The notes: generated by a model from the sequence alone, not told the origin. A stretch of DNA of 64,000 nt from Uliginosibacterium flavum (GCF_040566545.1 NZ_JBEWZI010000003.1:62001-126000), one strand, 5' to 3'; shown: positions 40,826 through 49,839, numbered from the stretch's first letter. Made by a program: numbers and translations.

Positions 40826-40884
40826 TGTAGGGCGGACGTCAGTCCGCCATCCACACGCGGTGTGCGGCTGAAGCCGCACCTACA
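40826..40884. repeat. REP-like element, copy G3
   Basis: GTAGGGCGGACGTCAGTCCG and GTGCGGCTGAAGCCGCAC, closing CTAC. It fills the gap between the aroE stop and the heptamer array. Confidence 0.78.
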
Positions 40885-40888
40885 GAAA

Positions 40889-41713
40889 TCATGCCGCCCT
40901 GAGCGCCGCAATCACCGGCGCGGTGTCCGGACGCTGGCCGCGCCACAGGAAGAAGCACTCGGCGCCCTGCTCGATGACCATGCCCAGACCGTCGCTGGTC
41001 TGGCCCACGCCAGCAGCCTGCGCGGCGAGGACGAAAGCGGTCGGCTCTTTCTTGTAGGCCATGTCGTAGGCCAGTGAATCCTTGTCCCACACGCCCGCCG
41101 GCAGCGGCGGCACGTCATTGGTCATACTGGAAGCCGAGCCGTTGATGATCACGTCGAAGCGCCCGGCAATATCGGCAAACCCGCCGCCAGCCAGCTTGAT
41201 GACGCCGGCCTGTGCGCCGAATTCGGCGGCCAGTTCCACCGCTTTGCTGGCGGTGCGGTTGGCGATGAAGATCTCAGCGGGCGCCTCGTCAAACAATGGC
41301 AGCAAGGTGCCACGCACCGCGCCGCCAGCGCCCAGCAGCAGCACGCGTGCGCCCTTGAGGCTGCGCCGGAGGTTGTGGGTGATGTCGCGCATGATGCCAA
41401 AACCATCGGTGTTATCGCCGAGGATCGTGCCGTCGGCACGCAGGGTGAACATGTTGATCGCGCCGGCTGCACGGCCGCGCGGAGTCAGCTCGTCGGCCAG
41501 TTCGAAGGCTTCGAGCTTGAAGGGCATGGTGATGTTCATGCCCTTGCCGCCGCTTTGCTGGAACGCCCGCACGCCGGCCACGAAGCCATCCAGTTCGGCG
41601 AAGATCGCGCCATATTCCATGTCCTGCCCGCACTGCTGGGCAAAGGCGGTCTGCAGGGCCGGGGATTTGGCCTGGGCGATGGGGTTGCCGATGATGGCGT
41701 AGCGGTCGGTCAT
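40889..41713 (-). CDS. aroE: Shikimate dehydrogenase (NADP-type)
   Basis: 274 residues, close to E. coli AroE (272). AIIGNPIAQAKSPALQTAF opens it; GMNITMPFKLEAF carries catalytic Lys66 and LGDNTDGFGIM the catalytic Asp103; GAGGAVRG binds the dinucleotide; the end GLGMVIEQGAECFFLWRGQ is typical. It reduces 3-dehydroshikimate in aromatic amino-acid synthesis. In many betaproteobacteria aroE lies next to the RNB and TonB genes; here it is 38 kb away. A LysR gene diverges from it. Confidence 0.95.
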   Translation of the reverse strand: MTDRYAIIGNPIAQAKSPALQTAFAQQCGQDMEYGAIFAELDGFVAGVRAFQQSGGKGMNITMPFKLEAFELADELTPRGRAAGAINMFTLRADGTILGDNTDGFGIMRDITHNLRRSLKGARVLLLGAGGAVRGTLLPLFDEAPAEIFIANRTASKAVELAAEFGAQAGVIKLAGGGFADIAGRFDVIINGSASSMTNDVPPLPAGVWDKDSLAYDMAYKKEPTAFVLAAQAAGVGQTSDGLGMVIEQGAECFFLWRGQRPDTAPVIAALRAA

Positions 41714-41766
41714 GGGGAAAAGCTCCGTTGAAAAGACGTTTCAGGCATCTTAAGTTTGGTCGCAGG

Positions 41767-41799
41767 CTTAGTCCAATATATATTTAAGGCTCAACTAAG
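41767..41799. promoter_or_regulatory. Palindrome in the aroE-LysR divergent promoter region
   Basis: CTTAGT at 41767 and ACTAAG at 41794 form an inverted pair around an AT-rich core (AATATATATTTAA). A second CTTA/TAAG pairing spans 41767-41788. LysR proteins often bind such AT-rich dyads next to their own gene. Site identity is inferred. Confidence 0.4.
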
Positions 41800-41814
41800 A
41801 GTCTGGAGATATGA

Positions 41815-42711
41815 ATGGAGCTGCGCCATCTGCGTTACTTTCTGGCGGTCGCCGAAGAGCTGCACTTTACGCGCGCCGCCGCCCGCCTGCACATCGGCCA
41901 GCCGCCGCTGTCCCAGCAAATCCAGGCGCTGGAAGCGGAGCTGGGCGTTGCCCTGTTCATCCGCACCAAGCGCAGCGTACAGCTCACCGAAGCCGGCCAG
42001 CACCTGCTCGTGCGTGCGCGTGAAATTCTGGGTGCCAGCGCCGATGTGGCCGACGAACTGCAACGCATCGCGCGCGGCGGGGCAGGCGAGCTGCGCATCG
42101 GCTTCACCTCCAGCGGCTTGCTGATTCCGGACATCCGCAACCTGCTGCGTCATTACCGCGCAGCCTTCCCGGCGGTCAGCCTGCGCCTGAGCGAGATGAC
42201 CACCCACGTCCAGTTCGCCGCCCTGCAGCGTGGCGAACTGGACATCGGCTTCGTGCGCTTCAACGAATCCGCCGCGCCGGATGGCATCCGCATGCAGATT
42301 CTGCGTCAGGACCGGCTGTGTCTGGTGCTGCCCGAGGACCATCGGCTCGCCGGGCGCAGCGACGTGTCACTGGCCGAATGTCAGGACGAAGCCTTCATCT
42401 GCTATCCCGCCTCCATCGGCGCCAGCGTCGTTGAATACCTGCGCCGCCTGTGCGCCAAGGCCGGCTTCGCCCCGCGCGTGGCGCAAGAGGCACAGGAAGC
42501 ACTGACCCAGATCGGTCTGGTCGCCGCCGGCATGGGCATCGCCGTGCTGCCCGCGCCGCTGGCCGTAGTACAGATTTCCGGCGTGCGCTTCGTACCTTTG
42601 CGTGACGAAGGCGCGCACCTGATCATGGCGCTGGCCACCCGCCAGAAAGAAGACTCGCCCCGCGTGCAGGGCTTTGTCGCGGCCTGGGCGGAGCTGGTGG
42701 AGGCGCCGTAG
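41815..42711 (+). CDS. LysR-type transcriptional regulator
   Basis: 298 residues. N-terminal HTH: LRYFLAVAEELHFTRAAARL and IGQPPLSQQIQALEAELGVA with FIRTKRSVQLTEAG. The effector domain starts GELRIGFTSSGLLIPDIRNL, resembling the BenM/CatM type. Divergent from aroE across 101 bases, though control of aroE is not established. The effector is unknown. Confidence 0.9.
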   Translation: MELRHLRYFLAVAEELHFTRAAARLHIGQPPLSQQIQALEAELGVALFIRTKRSVQLTEAGQHLLVRAREILGASADVADELQRIARGGAGELRIGFTSSGLLIPDIRNLLRHYRAAFPAVSLRLSEMTTHVQFAALQRGELDIGFVRFNESAAPDGIRMQILRQDRLCLVLPEDHRLAGRSDVSLAECQDEAFICYPASIGASVVEYLRRLCAKAGFAPRVAQEAQEALTQIGLVAAGMGIAVLPAPLAVVQISGVRFVPLRDEGAHLIMALATRQKEDSPRVQGFVAAWAELVEAP

Positions 42712-42712
42712 C

Positions 42713-42795
42713 GAGCCTGCCTGAACAGCCGCGCGGGTATTGGATCTGCAAACAGGCATGCTGTAAACGCAAGCGGGGCGAGGCTCTTCGGGCTG
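42713..42795 (+). repeat. Repeat family A, copy 8
   Basis: GAGCCTGCCTGAACAGCCGC starts two bases after the LysR stop; centre AACAGGCATGCTGTAAACGC; right arm GGGGCGAGGCTCTTCGGGCT. Very similar to the copy at 44368. Confidence 0.8.
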
Positions 42796-42963
42796 TCTCT
42801 GGGAGAATCCCGTCGCCTTCTTAACGCCAAGCGACCGAGCCCCTGGTGGATTCAGGTATCGTTTGACGGCCCCACTGGAAGCTGGAAACCGTTTGGGCGC
42901 AGCCACCGCAATACGCAAATTCCGATCAAAATCTTTGCCTGCCGAAGCGCGATACTCGCCAGC

Positions 42964-44367
42964 ATGAAACCTGCAAACAAAGCCCTCGCTCACGCCGATC
43001 TCGATCTTTACACCCTGTCCTGGCCGATCTTTGTCGAGATGGCGCTATTCATGCTGATCGGCACGCTGGGCCTGTGGATGGCCGGGCATGTGTCGGCGGC
43101 GGCGGTGGCCGTGTTCGGCCTGTCGAATCAATTGCGCATGGTGTTTGACCGTATTTTCCGGGTGGTCAGCATGGGCGCCAGCGTGATGGTGACGCAGCAC
43201 CGGGGCGCAGGCGATGCCGATGGGGCACGCGCACATGCGCGTGCCGGCTTTGCCTGCTCGGTGTGGCTGGGGCTGGCCGCGGCACTGCTGGTCGGCGCCT
43301 GGCCGGAAGGCTTGCTGCGCCTGCTGTTCCTGCCGCCCGAGCTGATGAACATGGCCGTGCCCTTCATGCGGGCGATTGCCTGCGCGCTGGCGGTGGAGGC
43401 GATCAACATCACCATGTTTGCGGTGCTGCGCGCCTTCACGTTCACCCAGATCTCGATGCGTCTGGTGATGGCCATGAACCTGCTGCACCTGCTGGTCAGC
43501 GCGCCGCTGGTGTTCGGCGTCGGGCCGATTCCGGCACTCGGCGTGATGGGTCTGGCTTACGGCCAGCTGGCCTCGCGCCTGCTGGTCTTCGGCTTGCTGC
43601 TGTGGGTGTGGGCACGGCACCTGGGCATCTCGCTGCGCCTGCATGATGCGCTGCGGGTCGCACGCGAGCCGCTGTCGGCGATCCTGCACATCGGCCTGCC
43701 CAGTGCGGGCGAGAAGATCGGCTTCCGCGTCTGCTTCATGGCCACGGTGGCCATGGCGGGAAGCCTGGGCACGGCAGCGCTGGCTGTGCACGCTTACGCC
43801 ATGCAGATCAATGGCATGGTGAATATGGTGGTCAACGCAGTGGCCAGCGGCACCGAAATCATCATCGGCCATCATGTCGGCGCAGGTCATCTGCAGCAAG
43901 CCAATACGCTGCTGCGGCGCTCGCTGCGGATCGGCCTGATCGCCACGGCCATTGGCGGCATGCTGGCCTGGCTGATCATGCCGCAGGCCATCGCGCTGTT
44001 CTCGGACAACCCGGCGGTGCCGGTTCTGCTCGGCAGCATCCTGGCCATCGAGTTGCTGGCAGGTCAGGGCCGCAGCCTGAACATCCTGATCACCGGCGCG
44101 TTGCGCGCAGCCGGCGACGCGCGCTATCCGGCCAAGGTGAATATCTACGTCAATGTGGTGATGGGCACGGGGCTGGCCTGGCTGCTCGGCATCCATTTCG
44201 GCTACGGCCTGCCGGGCATCTGGCTGGGTTACATGGCCGATGAATGTCTACGCGGCGTGTCGGTGGCGCTGCGCTGGTACTGGCTCAGCTGGACACCGCT
44301 GGCGCGCGCCGCGCGGCGCCGCATTCTGGGCAAACAGCGGGCCAAGGCGGCGGCGTTGGCAGGCTAG
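42964..44367 (+). CDS. MATE family efflux transporter
   Basis: 467 residues, twelve helices in two repeats. The first repeat has LSWPIFVEMALFMLIGTLGL and VFDRIFRVVSMGASVMVTQH; the second has HIGLPSAGEKIGFRVCFMAT and VVNAVASGTEIIIGHHVGAG. It exports drugs or metabolites using Na+ or H+. ATG 42964 has no strong binding site. Both sides are flanked by repeat A copies. Confidence 0.9.
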   Translation: MKPANKALAHADLDLYTLSWPIFVEMALFMLIGTLGLWMAGHVSAAAVAVFGLSNQLRMVFDRIFRVVSMGASVMVTQHRGAGDADGARAHARAGFACSVWLGLAAALLVGAWPEGLLRLLFLPPELMNMAVPFMRAIACALAVEAINITMFAVLRAFTFTQISMRLVMAMNLLHLLVSAPLVFGVGPIPALGVMGLAYGQLASRLLVFGLLLWVWARHLGISLRLHDALRVAREPLSAILHIGLPSAGEKIGFRVCFMATVAMAGSLGTAALAVHAYAMQINGMVNMVVNAVASGTEIIIGHHVGAGHLQQANTLLRRSLRIGLIATAIGGMLAWLIMPQAIALFSDNPAVPVLLGSILAIELLAGQGRSLNILITGALRAAGDARYPAKVNIYVNVVMGTGLAWLLGIHFGYGLPGIWLGYMADECLRGVSVALRWYWLSWTPLARAARRRILGKQRAKAAALAG

Positions 44368-44448
44368 AGCCTGTCCGGAGAGCCGCACCCACATTGCCTG
44401 TACAAGCAGGCATGCCGTAAACACAAGCGGGCCGCGGCTCTTCAGCCA
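44368..44448 (+). repeat. Repeat family A, copy 9
   Basis: AGCCTGTCCGGAGAGCCGCA starts at the base after the MATE stop; centre AAGCAGGCATGCCGTAAACA; right arm GGGCCGCGGCTCTTCAGCCA. Confidence 0.82.
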
Positions 44449-44475
44449 GCGCCCCGCTTTTTGCGTGAATTGCGT

Positions 44476-46296
44476 TTACTTCGGGCTCTTGTCCAGACGC
44501 GCTTTCACGTAAGAGCCCGGCGCGTCTTCCAGCACCTTGAACTTGCCCTTGGCCGGATCGCGTGCGGCGACTTCCGTGCTGTCCTGCGCTTTCACCCAGG
44601 CCTGCCAATCGGTCCACCATGAGCCGGCCTGATGCTTGGCGCCTTCCAGCCAGGCTTCGCAGTCTTCCGGGCGCTTGTCGTCGTCACGTACCCAGAAGCC
44701 ATATTTGTTGGCCGCAGGCGGATTGACGATGCCGGCGATATGGCCCGAGCCACCGAGCACGAAACGCACGTCGCTGCTGATGCGCTGAGCGCCGGTATAG
44801 GTACTCTTCCAGGGGGCAATGTGGTCTTCGACAGTTGAAATGAAGTAGCACGGCACCTTGATCTTGGAGAGATCAATCTTGACCCCGCAGACCTCGACGC
44901 CGCCGGGCTTGACGAGCGCGTTTTCCAGATACATCTTGCGCAGATAAAAGCTGTGCATCTTCGCCGGCAGACGCGTGGAGTCAGAATTCCAGTAGAGCAG
45001 ATCGAAGGGGAAGGGATCCTTGCCGAGCAGGTAGTTATTCACCACGAAGGACCAGATCAGATCGTTGGCACGCAGCATGTTGAAGGTGCCGGCCATCTCG
45101 GAGCCTTCCAGATAGCCGCGTTCGGCCATCTTCTTTTCCAACGCCTGGACCTGCTCTTCGTCAATGAACACACCCAGCTCGCCGGGCTGCGAGAAATCCA
45201 GCAGCGAGGTGAAGAAGGTGCCCGAAGCGATGCGCTTGTCTTTTTTCGCAGCCATATAGGCCAGCGTTGTGCCGAGCAGGGTGCCACCCAGACAGTAGCC
45301 GGCGGCATTGATTTCCTTGGCACCAGTCTGCTCGATCACTGCATCCACAGCCGCCAGCACGCCTTCGCTCATGTAATCGTCAAAGCCCTTGCCCGCCATC
45401 TTGACATCGGGATTGACCCAGCTGATCACGAAGACGGTATGACCCTGATCGACCGACCATTTGATGTAGGAGTTCTTTTCGCGCAGATCCAGCACGTAGT
45501 ATTTGTTGATCCACGGCGGCACAATCAGCAGCGGACGGCTGCTGACCTTGGCAGTCGTCGGCGTGTATTGCAGCAGCTGCATCAGCTCGTTCTGGAACAC
45601 GACCTTGCCGGGCGTGGTGGCGACGTTCTTGCCCAGCTCGAAGGCCGAGGTATCGGTCATGCGGATACGCAGGCTGCCATCGCCTTCTTCGACATCCTGC
45701 AGCAAATTGTTGAAGCCCTTGATCAGGTTCTGGCCGTGACTGCGGATGGTTTCCTGAAAGACTTCGGGATTGGTCAGCGCGAAGTTCGACGGGGCAATCG
45801 CGTCAATATATTGGCGGGTGTAGAAGTTGACCTTCTTCTGCGTGCCTTCGTCCAGACCCTCGACGCCGGAAACCGTGTCGTGAATATGCCGCGCGGCGAT
45901 CAGATAGCTTTGTTTGACGAAGTCGAAGAGGAAGTGATCCTGCCAGTCTTCATGCTTGAAACGCTTGTCGCCGGTGGCCGGGCTGGCGACCGCGTCGGGC
46001 GACAGGCCCCACATGCGCTGCATGGAGTGCTGCCACAGCGAGAAGTAGTCCCACACCAGATTCATCTGGTTCTGCGCCAGCCGATACGGATTGGCCAGCA
46101 GCTTGTTCATCATGTCCATGAAAGCCTGGGCCACGCCGAGCTCGTCGCTGGGCGGCTGGATGCCCTTTTTCATCTCGCGCTGCATATGCGCGTTGAGCAG
46201 CTTGGAAGCGCGCTGCGCCACTTCGGCGTAGGTCTTGGCCATCTCCTGATGGTTGGCCAGCTCGGGCTTGGGTGCTTCGATTTTGGGGGCAGCCAT
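44476..46296 (-). CDS. phaC: Class I poly(3-hydroxyalkanoate) synthase
   Basis: 606 residues, within the usual class I range. The catalytic triad is clear: C335 in AAGYCLGGTLL (PhaC box), D491 in VEDHIAPWKS and H519 in GGSGHIAGIVNPP. It polymerises (R)-3-hydroxyacyl-CoA, mainly 3-hydroxybutyryl-CoA, into storage granules. phaA, phaB and phasin genes are not nearby. An MBL-fold hydrolase gene lies upstream on the same strand. Confidence 0.96.
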   Translation of the reverse strand: MAAPKIEAPKPELANHQEMAKTYAEVAQRASKLLNAHMQREMKKGIQPPSDELGVAQAFMDMMNKLLANPYRLAQNQMNLVWDYFSLWQHSMQRMWGLSPDAVASPATGDKRFKHEDWQDHFLFDFVKQSYLIAARHIHDTVSGVEGLDEGTQKKVNFYTRQYIDAIAPSNFALTNPEVFQETIRSHGQNLIKGFNNLLQDVEEGDGSLRIRMTDTSAFELGKNVATTPGKVVFQNELMQLLQYTPTTAKVSSRPLLIVPPWINKYYVLDLREKNSYIKWSVDQGHTVFVISWVNPDVKMAGKGFDDYMSEGVLAAVDAVIEQTGAKEINAAGYCLGGTLLGTTLAYMAAKKDKRIASGTFFTSLLDFSQPGELGVFIDEEQVQALEKKMAERGYLEGSEMAGTFNMLRANDLIWSFVVNNYLLGKDPFPFDLLYWNSDSTRLPAKMHSFYLRKMYLENALVKPGGVEVCGVKIDLSKIKVPCYFISTVEDHIAPWKSTYTGAQRISSDVRFVLGGSGHIAGIVNPPAANKYGFWVRDDDKRPEDCEAWLEGAKHQAGSWWTDWQAWVKAQDSTEVAARDPAKGKFKVLEDAPGSYVKARLDKSPK

Positions 46297-46328
46297 GGAA
46301 CAGACTCCTGAAAGAGGGGTTGATGAGG

Positions 46329-47372
46329 CTAAGAATGAAGCTGAGGAAGCGTGATGGATTGGTAACGGATGGGGGCGCCATCTTCTTTAGTGCAGCGCAG
46401 CAATCCTCGGTGCCACAAATGATTCAGATGGGCGATGGCCTCGCCCATGGCAAACATCAACTGGTGCGCATCCAGCGGCCGCGTAAACAGCGTCTGCAGC
46501 AGCTCGGCAGCGCTGCGCGGCTCCGTCAGGCCTTTGAGCATTGTTGCATCGCGCTCGGCGTGGTGGGCCACGAGTTGGCCTATTCGGGCATGCAGGCCAC
46601 GGAAGGGCAAACCGTGCGCCGGCAACACCAGCGTGTCCATCGGTAGCGGCACGAAACGCTGCAAGGAAGCCAGAAAGCGCCCGACCGAATCTTCGTCCGG
46701 CATCGCGGCGGGCACATTGATATTGGTGGTGATGCGCGGCAACAGCATGTCGCCAGAAATCAGCACGCCGGCCTCGGCACAATGCAGCGAAATATGCTCG
46801 GGCGAATGGCCGTAGCCGGCAATGGCCCGCCAATCACGATTGCCAATGCGCAACACGTCGCCATCGAGCATGCGCTGGATCTGTGTCGGCAAGGTCGGCA
46901 CGCCGCGCTCATACACATTGCCGCGCGCCTCCATTTTCGCCAGACGCTCTTCATCCAGGCCGTGATGGCGGAAGTGGCCGAGCATGCTGCTCATGCCATA
47001 ACCGCTGGTCTGGCCATGAACGGCATGCGCCAGCATGAATTCGCTCATCGACATCCATACCGGTGCACCGGTCGCCCGTGAAAGCCAGTCGGCGTTACCG
47101 ATGTGATCGGGGTGGTAATGGGTCACGATGATCTTGCTGATCGGACGCTCCAGGGTCGCAATCAGCTCGGTCCACAGTCCACGCGTAGGCGGATCGCCCA
47201 GGCCGGTATCGACGATGGCCAGACTGCCACCATCTTCAATCAGCCACAGGTTGATGTGGTTCAGGCTCCAGGGCAAGGCAAAACGCAGCCAGTGCACGCC
47301 GGATGCGACTTCCAGGCGCGCAACGCCTGCAGGCGCATCAGAAAAGGGATGACGGAGGGGTGGAGCCGACAT
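46329..47372 (-). CDS. MBL-fold metallo-hydrolase
   Basis: 347 residues from ATG 47372; a GTG at 47411 is an alternative. The metal site reads THYHPDHIGN with later GHSPEHISLHC and LISGDMLLPRITTN. The C-terminal extension (HARIGQLVAHHAERDATMLK) is the winged-helix type seen in LACTB2-like hydrolases. It likely cleaves a thioester or phosphodiester-type bond; substrate not known. It stops 32 bases before the PHA synthase start on the same strand. Confidence 0.85.
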   Translation of the reverse strand: MSAPPLRHPFSDAPAGVARLEVASGVHWLRFALPWSLNHINLWLIEDGGSLAIVDTGLGDPPTRGLWTELIATLERPISKIIVTHYHPDHIGNADWLSRATGAPVWMSMSEFMLAHAVHGQTSGYGMSSMLGHFRHHGLDEERLAKMEARGNVYERGVPTLPTQIQRMLDGDVLRIGNRDWRAIAGYGHSPEHISLHCAEAGVLISGDMLLPRITTNINVPAAMPDEDSVGRFLASLQRFVPLPMDTLVLPAHGLPFRGLHARIGQLVAHHAERDATMLKGLTEPRSAAELLQTLFTRPLDAHQLMFAMGEAIAHLNHLWHRGLLRCTKEDGAPIRYQSITLPQLHS

Positions 47373-47523
47373 GCCGATAAACCCGCTGAAGATTTCAGAC
47401 TGATGATGCACCGCAGCATCGCCGGATGCAAGCTTTGAGGGCCGCCGTCTAGCCTTCGCGCCGGCATGGGCACATAATCCTCAGCTCAGTGTCATGTACC
47501 CATTCTGATCCGAGGCCACACCC

Positions 47524-48201
47524 ATGAGCAAGACCGTACTTATCGCTGGCGCCAGTCGCGGCATCGGCCTGGAGTTCGCCGTGCAGTATGCGGCGGAAGA
47601 CTGGCACGTAATCGCTGGCTGCCGCGCGCCAGAACAAGCCAAAGGCTGGGCTCCGGCCAACGTCGACCTGCAGACACTGGATGTCACGGACGTCAATTCG
47701 GTCGCCGCGCTGAGCTGGCATTTTGATGATGCGCCGCTGGATCTGCTGATCGTCAATGCGGGCGTTTTCGGGCCCGACACGGGCAGCTTTGCCGCCCCCG
47801 GCGACGACACCTTCGATGCCGTGATGCACACCAATGTGCTCGGACCGATGCGTCTGATCCAGGCCTTCGGCTCCTGCGTGGCACGGGCCGGCGGCGTAAT
47901 CGCGGTGATGTCCTCGAAAATGGGCTCGATCACCGAAACCAGTGGCACCGATGCCCTGGCCTATCGCTGCTCCAAAGCCGCCGCCAACATGCTGGTGAAA
48001 GTCGCAGCCAACGAACTCGGGCCACAAGGCGCCACCGTCATCAGCCTGCATCCGGGCTGGGTGCGCACCGACATGGGCGGCCCCAACGCCGCGATCAGCG
48101 TCAGCGAATCGGTTGAAGGATTGCGCAAAGTCATCGACGACCTGTCAGCCGACGACAACGGCTGCTTCCTTGACTACACCGGGCGCAAGCTCAGCTGGTA
48201 G
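47524..48201 (+). CDS. Short-chain dehydrogenase/reductase (csgA-like)
   Basis: 225 residues. VLIAGASRGIGLEFAVQY binds the cofactor; LLIVNAGVFGPDTGSF; catalytic Ser in MSSKMGSITE; YRCSKAAANML has Tyr and Lys; HPGWVRTDMGG follows. This resembles C-factor (csgA-type) SDRs, often of unknown substrate. Its TAG stop is also the beginning of a repeat element that reaches to the next gene. Confidence 0.86.
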   Translation: MSKTVLIAGASRGIGLEFAVQYAAEDWHVIAGCRAPEQAKGWAPANVDLQTLDVTDVNSVAALSWHFDDAPLDLLIVNAGVFGPDTGSFAAPGDDTFDAVMHTNVLGPMRLIQAFGSCVARAGGVIAVMSSKMGSITETSGTDALAYRCSKAAANMLVKVAANELGPQGATVISLHPGWVRTDMGGPNAAISVSESVEGLRKVIDDLSADDNGCFLDYTGRKLSW

Positions 48202-48322
48202 AAGCCCCAAAAAATGATTCTGACTTTGTTGCCCCTCCTTGCCGTACTGGATGTACTGTCATCGTCGGGGCGTCGCGTCAGAAGCGCTGCGTTGCACTCC
48301 GCTTCATTTTTCCGGGGCTTCT
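48200..48322. repeat. MITE-like element with terminal inverted repeats (family I)
   Basis: Left end AGAAGCCCCAAAAAATGATT starts inside the TAG stop of the SDR gene. The right end TCATTTTTCCGGGGCTTCT is its near-complement. An inner ATTCTGAC/GTCAGAA pair lies within, with a GTACTGGATGTAC palindrome in the middle. It ends six bases before the DUF1289 start. About 123 bases, no coding potential. Confidence 0.75.
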
Positions 48323-48327
48323 GAGCT

Positions 48328-48531
48328 ATGGCCGCCGAGCTTCCCGCCTCGCCTTGCGTACGCGACTGCTGTCTGGATGATCGCAACAATACCTGCGTCG
48401 GCTGCTTTCGCACGCTTGATGAAATCACCGGCTGGCACAGTGCCGATGCGGCAGAGCGCGAAGCCATTCTGGCGCGCTGTGCGCAGCGCCGCGCCGCCCA
48501 CGAGGCTTGGCAACAGACCCTGCGGCGCTGA
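48328..48531 (+). CDS. DUF1289 domain small protein
   Basis: 67 residues, the family's usual size. SPCVRDCCLDDRNNTCVGCF has the conserved cysteine pattern (Cys at 10, 14, 15, 23, 26), which suggests a metal or Fe-S site, followed by RTLDEITGWHSADAAEREAI. Function unknown. It is followed by rapZ after 46 bases. Confidence 0.88.
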   Translation: MAAELPASPCVRDCCLDDRNNTCVGCFRTLDEITGWHSADAAEREAILARCAQRRAAHEAWQQTLRR

Positions 48532-48577
48532 TTTTCGTTATCCTTCGGCTTGCAGACCCGTCTTGGCACAGTAACCC

Positions 48578-49438
48578 ATGCAACTCACCCTGATCAGCGG
48601 CCTCTCCGGCTCCGGCAAGAGTATCGCCCTCAAACTGCTCGAAGACACCGGCTATTACTGCGTCGACAATCTGCCCTCCACCCTGTTGCCCCAGCTCATC
48701 GGGCAACTCCAGGCAGAGGGCTACACCCGCGTCGGCGTGGCTGTGGATGTGCGCTCCGGCGCCAGCATCGAAGCCCTGCCCGAAGTAATTACCCATGTAC
48801 GTGAACTGGTACGCGACCTGCGCTTCATTTTCCTGGACTCGCGTGATGAAGCCCTGATCGCGCGTTTCTCGGAAACGCGTCGGCGTCATCCCTTGGCCGA
48901 AGACGGCAAGACCCTGCAGGAATCGATCAGCCATGAACGCCACCTGCTGACCCGCATCGCCGAACTCGGCCATCGCATCGACACCAGCGCCCTGCACCCG
49001 AACGTGTTGCGCGGCTGGATTCGCGAGCTGATCGAATCCGCCCCCAGTGCCGGGCCGACTTTGCTGTTCCAGTCCTTCGGCTTCAAGCACGGCCTGCCGG
49101 TGGATGCCGACTTCGTCTTCGACGTGCGCTGCCTGCCCAATCCCTTTTATGACCCGGCCTTGCGCGGCCTCACCGGCCTGGATCAGCCCGTGATCGAATT
49201 CATGCAGGCTTCGGACGATGCCCTGCGTATGGCACAGGACATCAGAAAGTTCATCGCCGACTGGCTGCCCTCGTTCTGCCACGACGGCCGCAGCTACTTC
49301 ACCGTGGCCATTGGCTGCACCGGCGGCCAGCACCGCTCAGTGTATCTGGCCGAATGGCTGGCGCGGGAATTCGCCGATCAAGCCAAGGTCATGGTGCGGC
49401 ATCGCTCGCTCGATGCCGGGCTGAAGAAGTCCGCCTGA
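48578..49438 (+). CDS. rapZ: RNase adapter protein / nucleotide-binding RapZ
   Basis: 286 residues. Walker A GLSGSGKS (residues 8-15), YYCVDNLPSTLLPQLI, DSRDEALIARFSETRRRHPL and the C-terminal domain with VRCLPNPFYDP and VAIGCTGGQHRSVYLAEWL. In E. coli it guides RNase E to the small RNA GlmZ and controls glucosamine-6-phosphate synthase; in betaproteobacteria the partner is less known. The last residues (GLKKSA) are encoded by a half copy of repeat family A. Confidence 0.94.
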   Translation: MQLTLISGLSGSGKSIALKLLEDTGYYCVDNLPSTLLPQLIGQLQAEGYTRVGVAVDVRSGASIEALPEVITHVRELVRDLRFIFLDSRDEALIARFSETRRRHPLAEDGKTLQESISHERHLLTRIAELGHRIDTSALHPNVLRGWIRELIESAPSAGPTLLFQSFGFKHGLPVDADFVFDVRCLPNPFYDPALRGLTGLDQPVIEFMQASDDALRMAQDIRKFIADWLPSFCHDGRSYFTVAIGCTGGQHRSVYLAEWLAREFADQAKVMVRHRSLDAGLKKSA

Positions 49439-49452
49439 TGCGGCTCTCCACG
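49420..49452 (+). repeat. Half copy of repeat family A across the rapZ-NusG-II junction
   Basis: GCTGAAGAAGTCCGCC, then TGATGCGGCTCTCCACG, matches the right half of the 23.7-kb copy almost base for base. It supplies the last codons and stop of rapZ and the first codons of the next gene. Confidence 0.6.
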
Positions 49453-49839
49453 AGGATATCGGTACGTCACTGGCTCGCCCTGCTGCTCCCCGGCGATTAT
49501 CTGGTGATCCTCGCCGCCTTCGGCGCTACTCTGGCCGCCGGGTTGACCCTGTGGGGGCCGGATCTGCCAACCACGGCCATCGTGCGTGCCGGTGGACAGA
49601 CCGTCGCCAGCCTGCCGCTGGATCGCTCCGCCCGATTCGAAGTCAAGGGGCCGCTCGGCATCACCCATATCGAAGTCCAACCGGGGCGCGCTCGCGTGGC
49701 CTCCGACCCCGGCCAGCGTCAGTACTGCGTGAAGCAGGGCTGGTTGTCACGCAGCGGCGCAGCGGCGATCTGCGCACCGAATGAAGTCAGCCTGCAACTC
49801 ACCGGCCGGCGCGCCGCCTATGATTCGATGAGTTATTGA
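49438..49839 (+). CDS. NusG domain II-containing membrane-anchored protein
   Basis: 133 residues from ATG 49438, overlapping the rapZ stop (TGATG). One membrane helix near residues 15-38 (LLPGDYLVILAAFGATLAAG), then the NusG-II type beta domain with PLGITHIEVQPGRARVASDP, GQRQYCVKQGWLSRSG and AICAPNEVSLQLTG. Such proteins occur with Gx transporters, as here. Function unknown. Confidence 0.82.
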   Translation: MRLSTRISVRHWLALLLPGDYLVILAAFGATLAAGLTLWGPDLPTTAIVRAGGQTVASLPLDRSARFEVKGPLGITHIEVQPGRARVASDPGQRQYCVKQGWLSRSGAAAICAPNEVSLQLTGRRAAYDSMSY

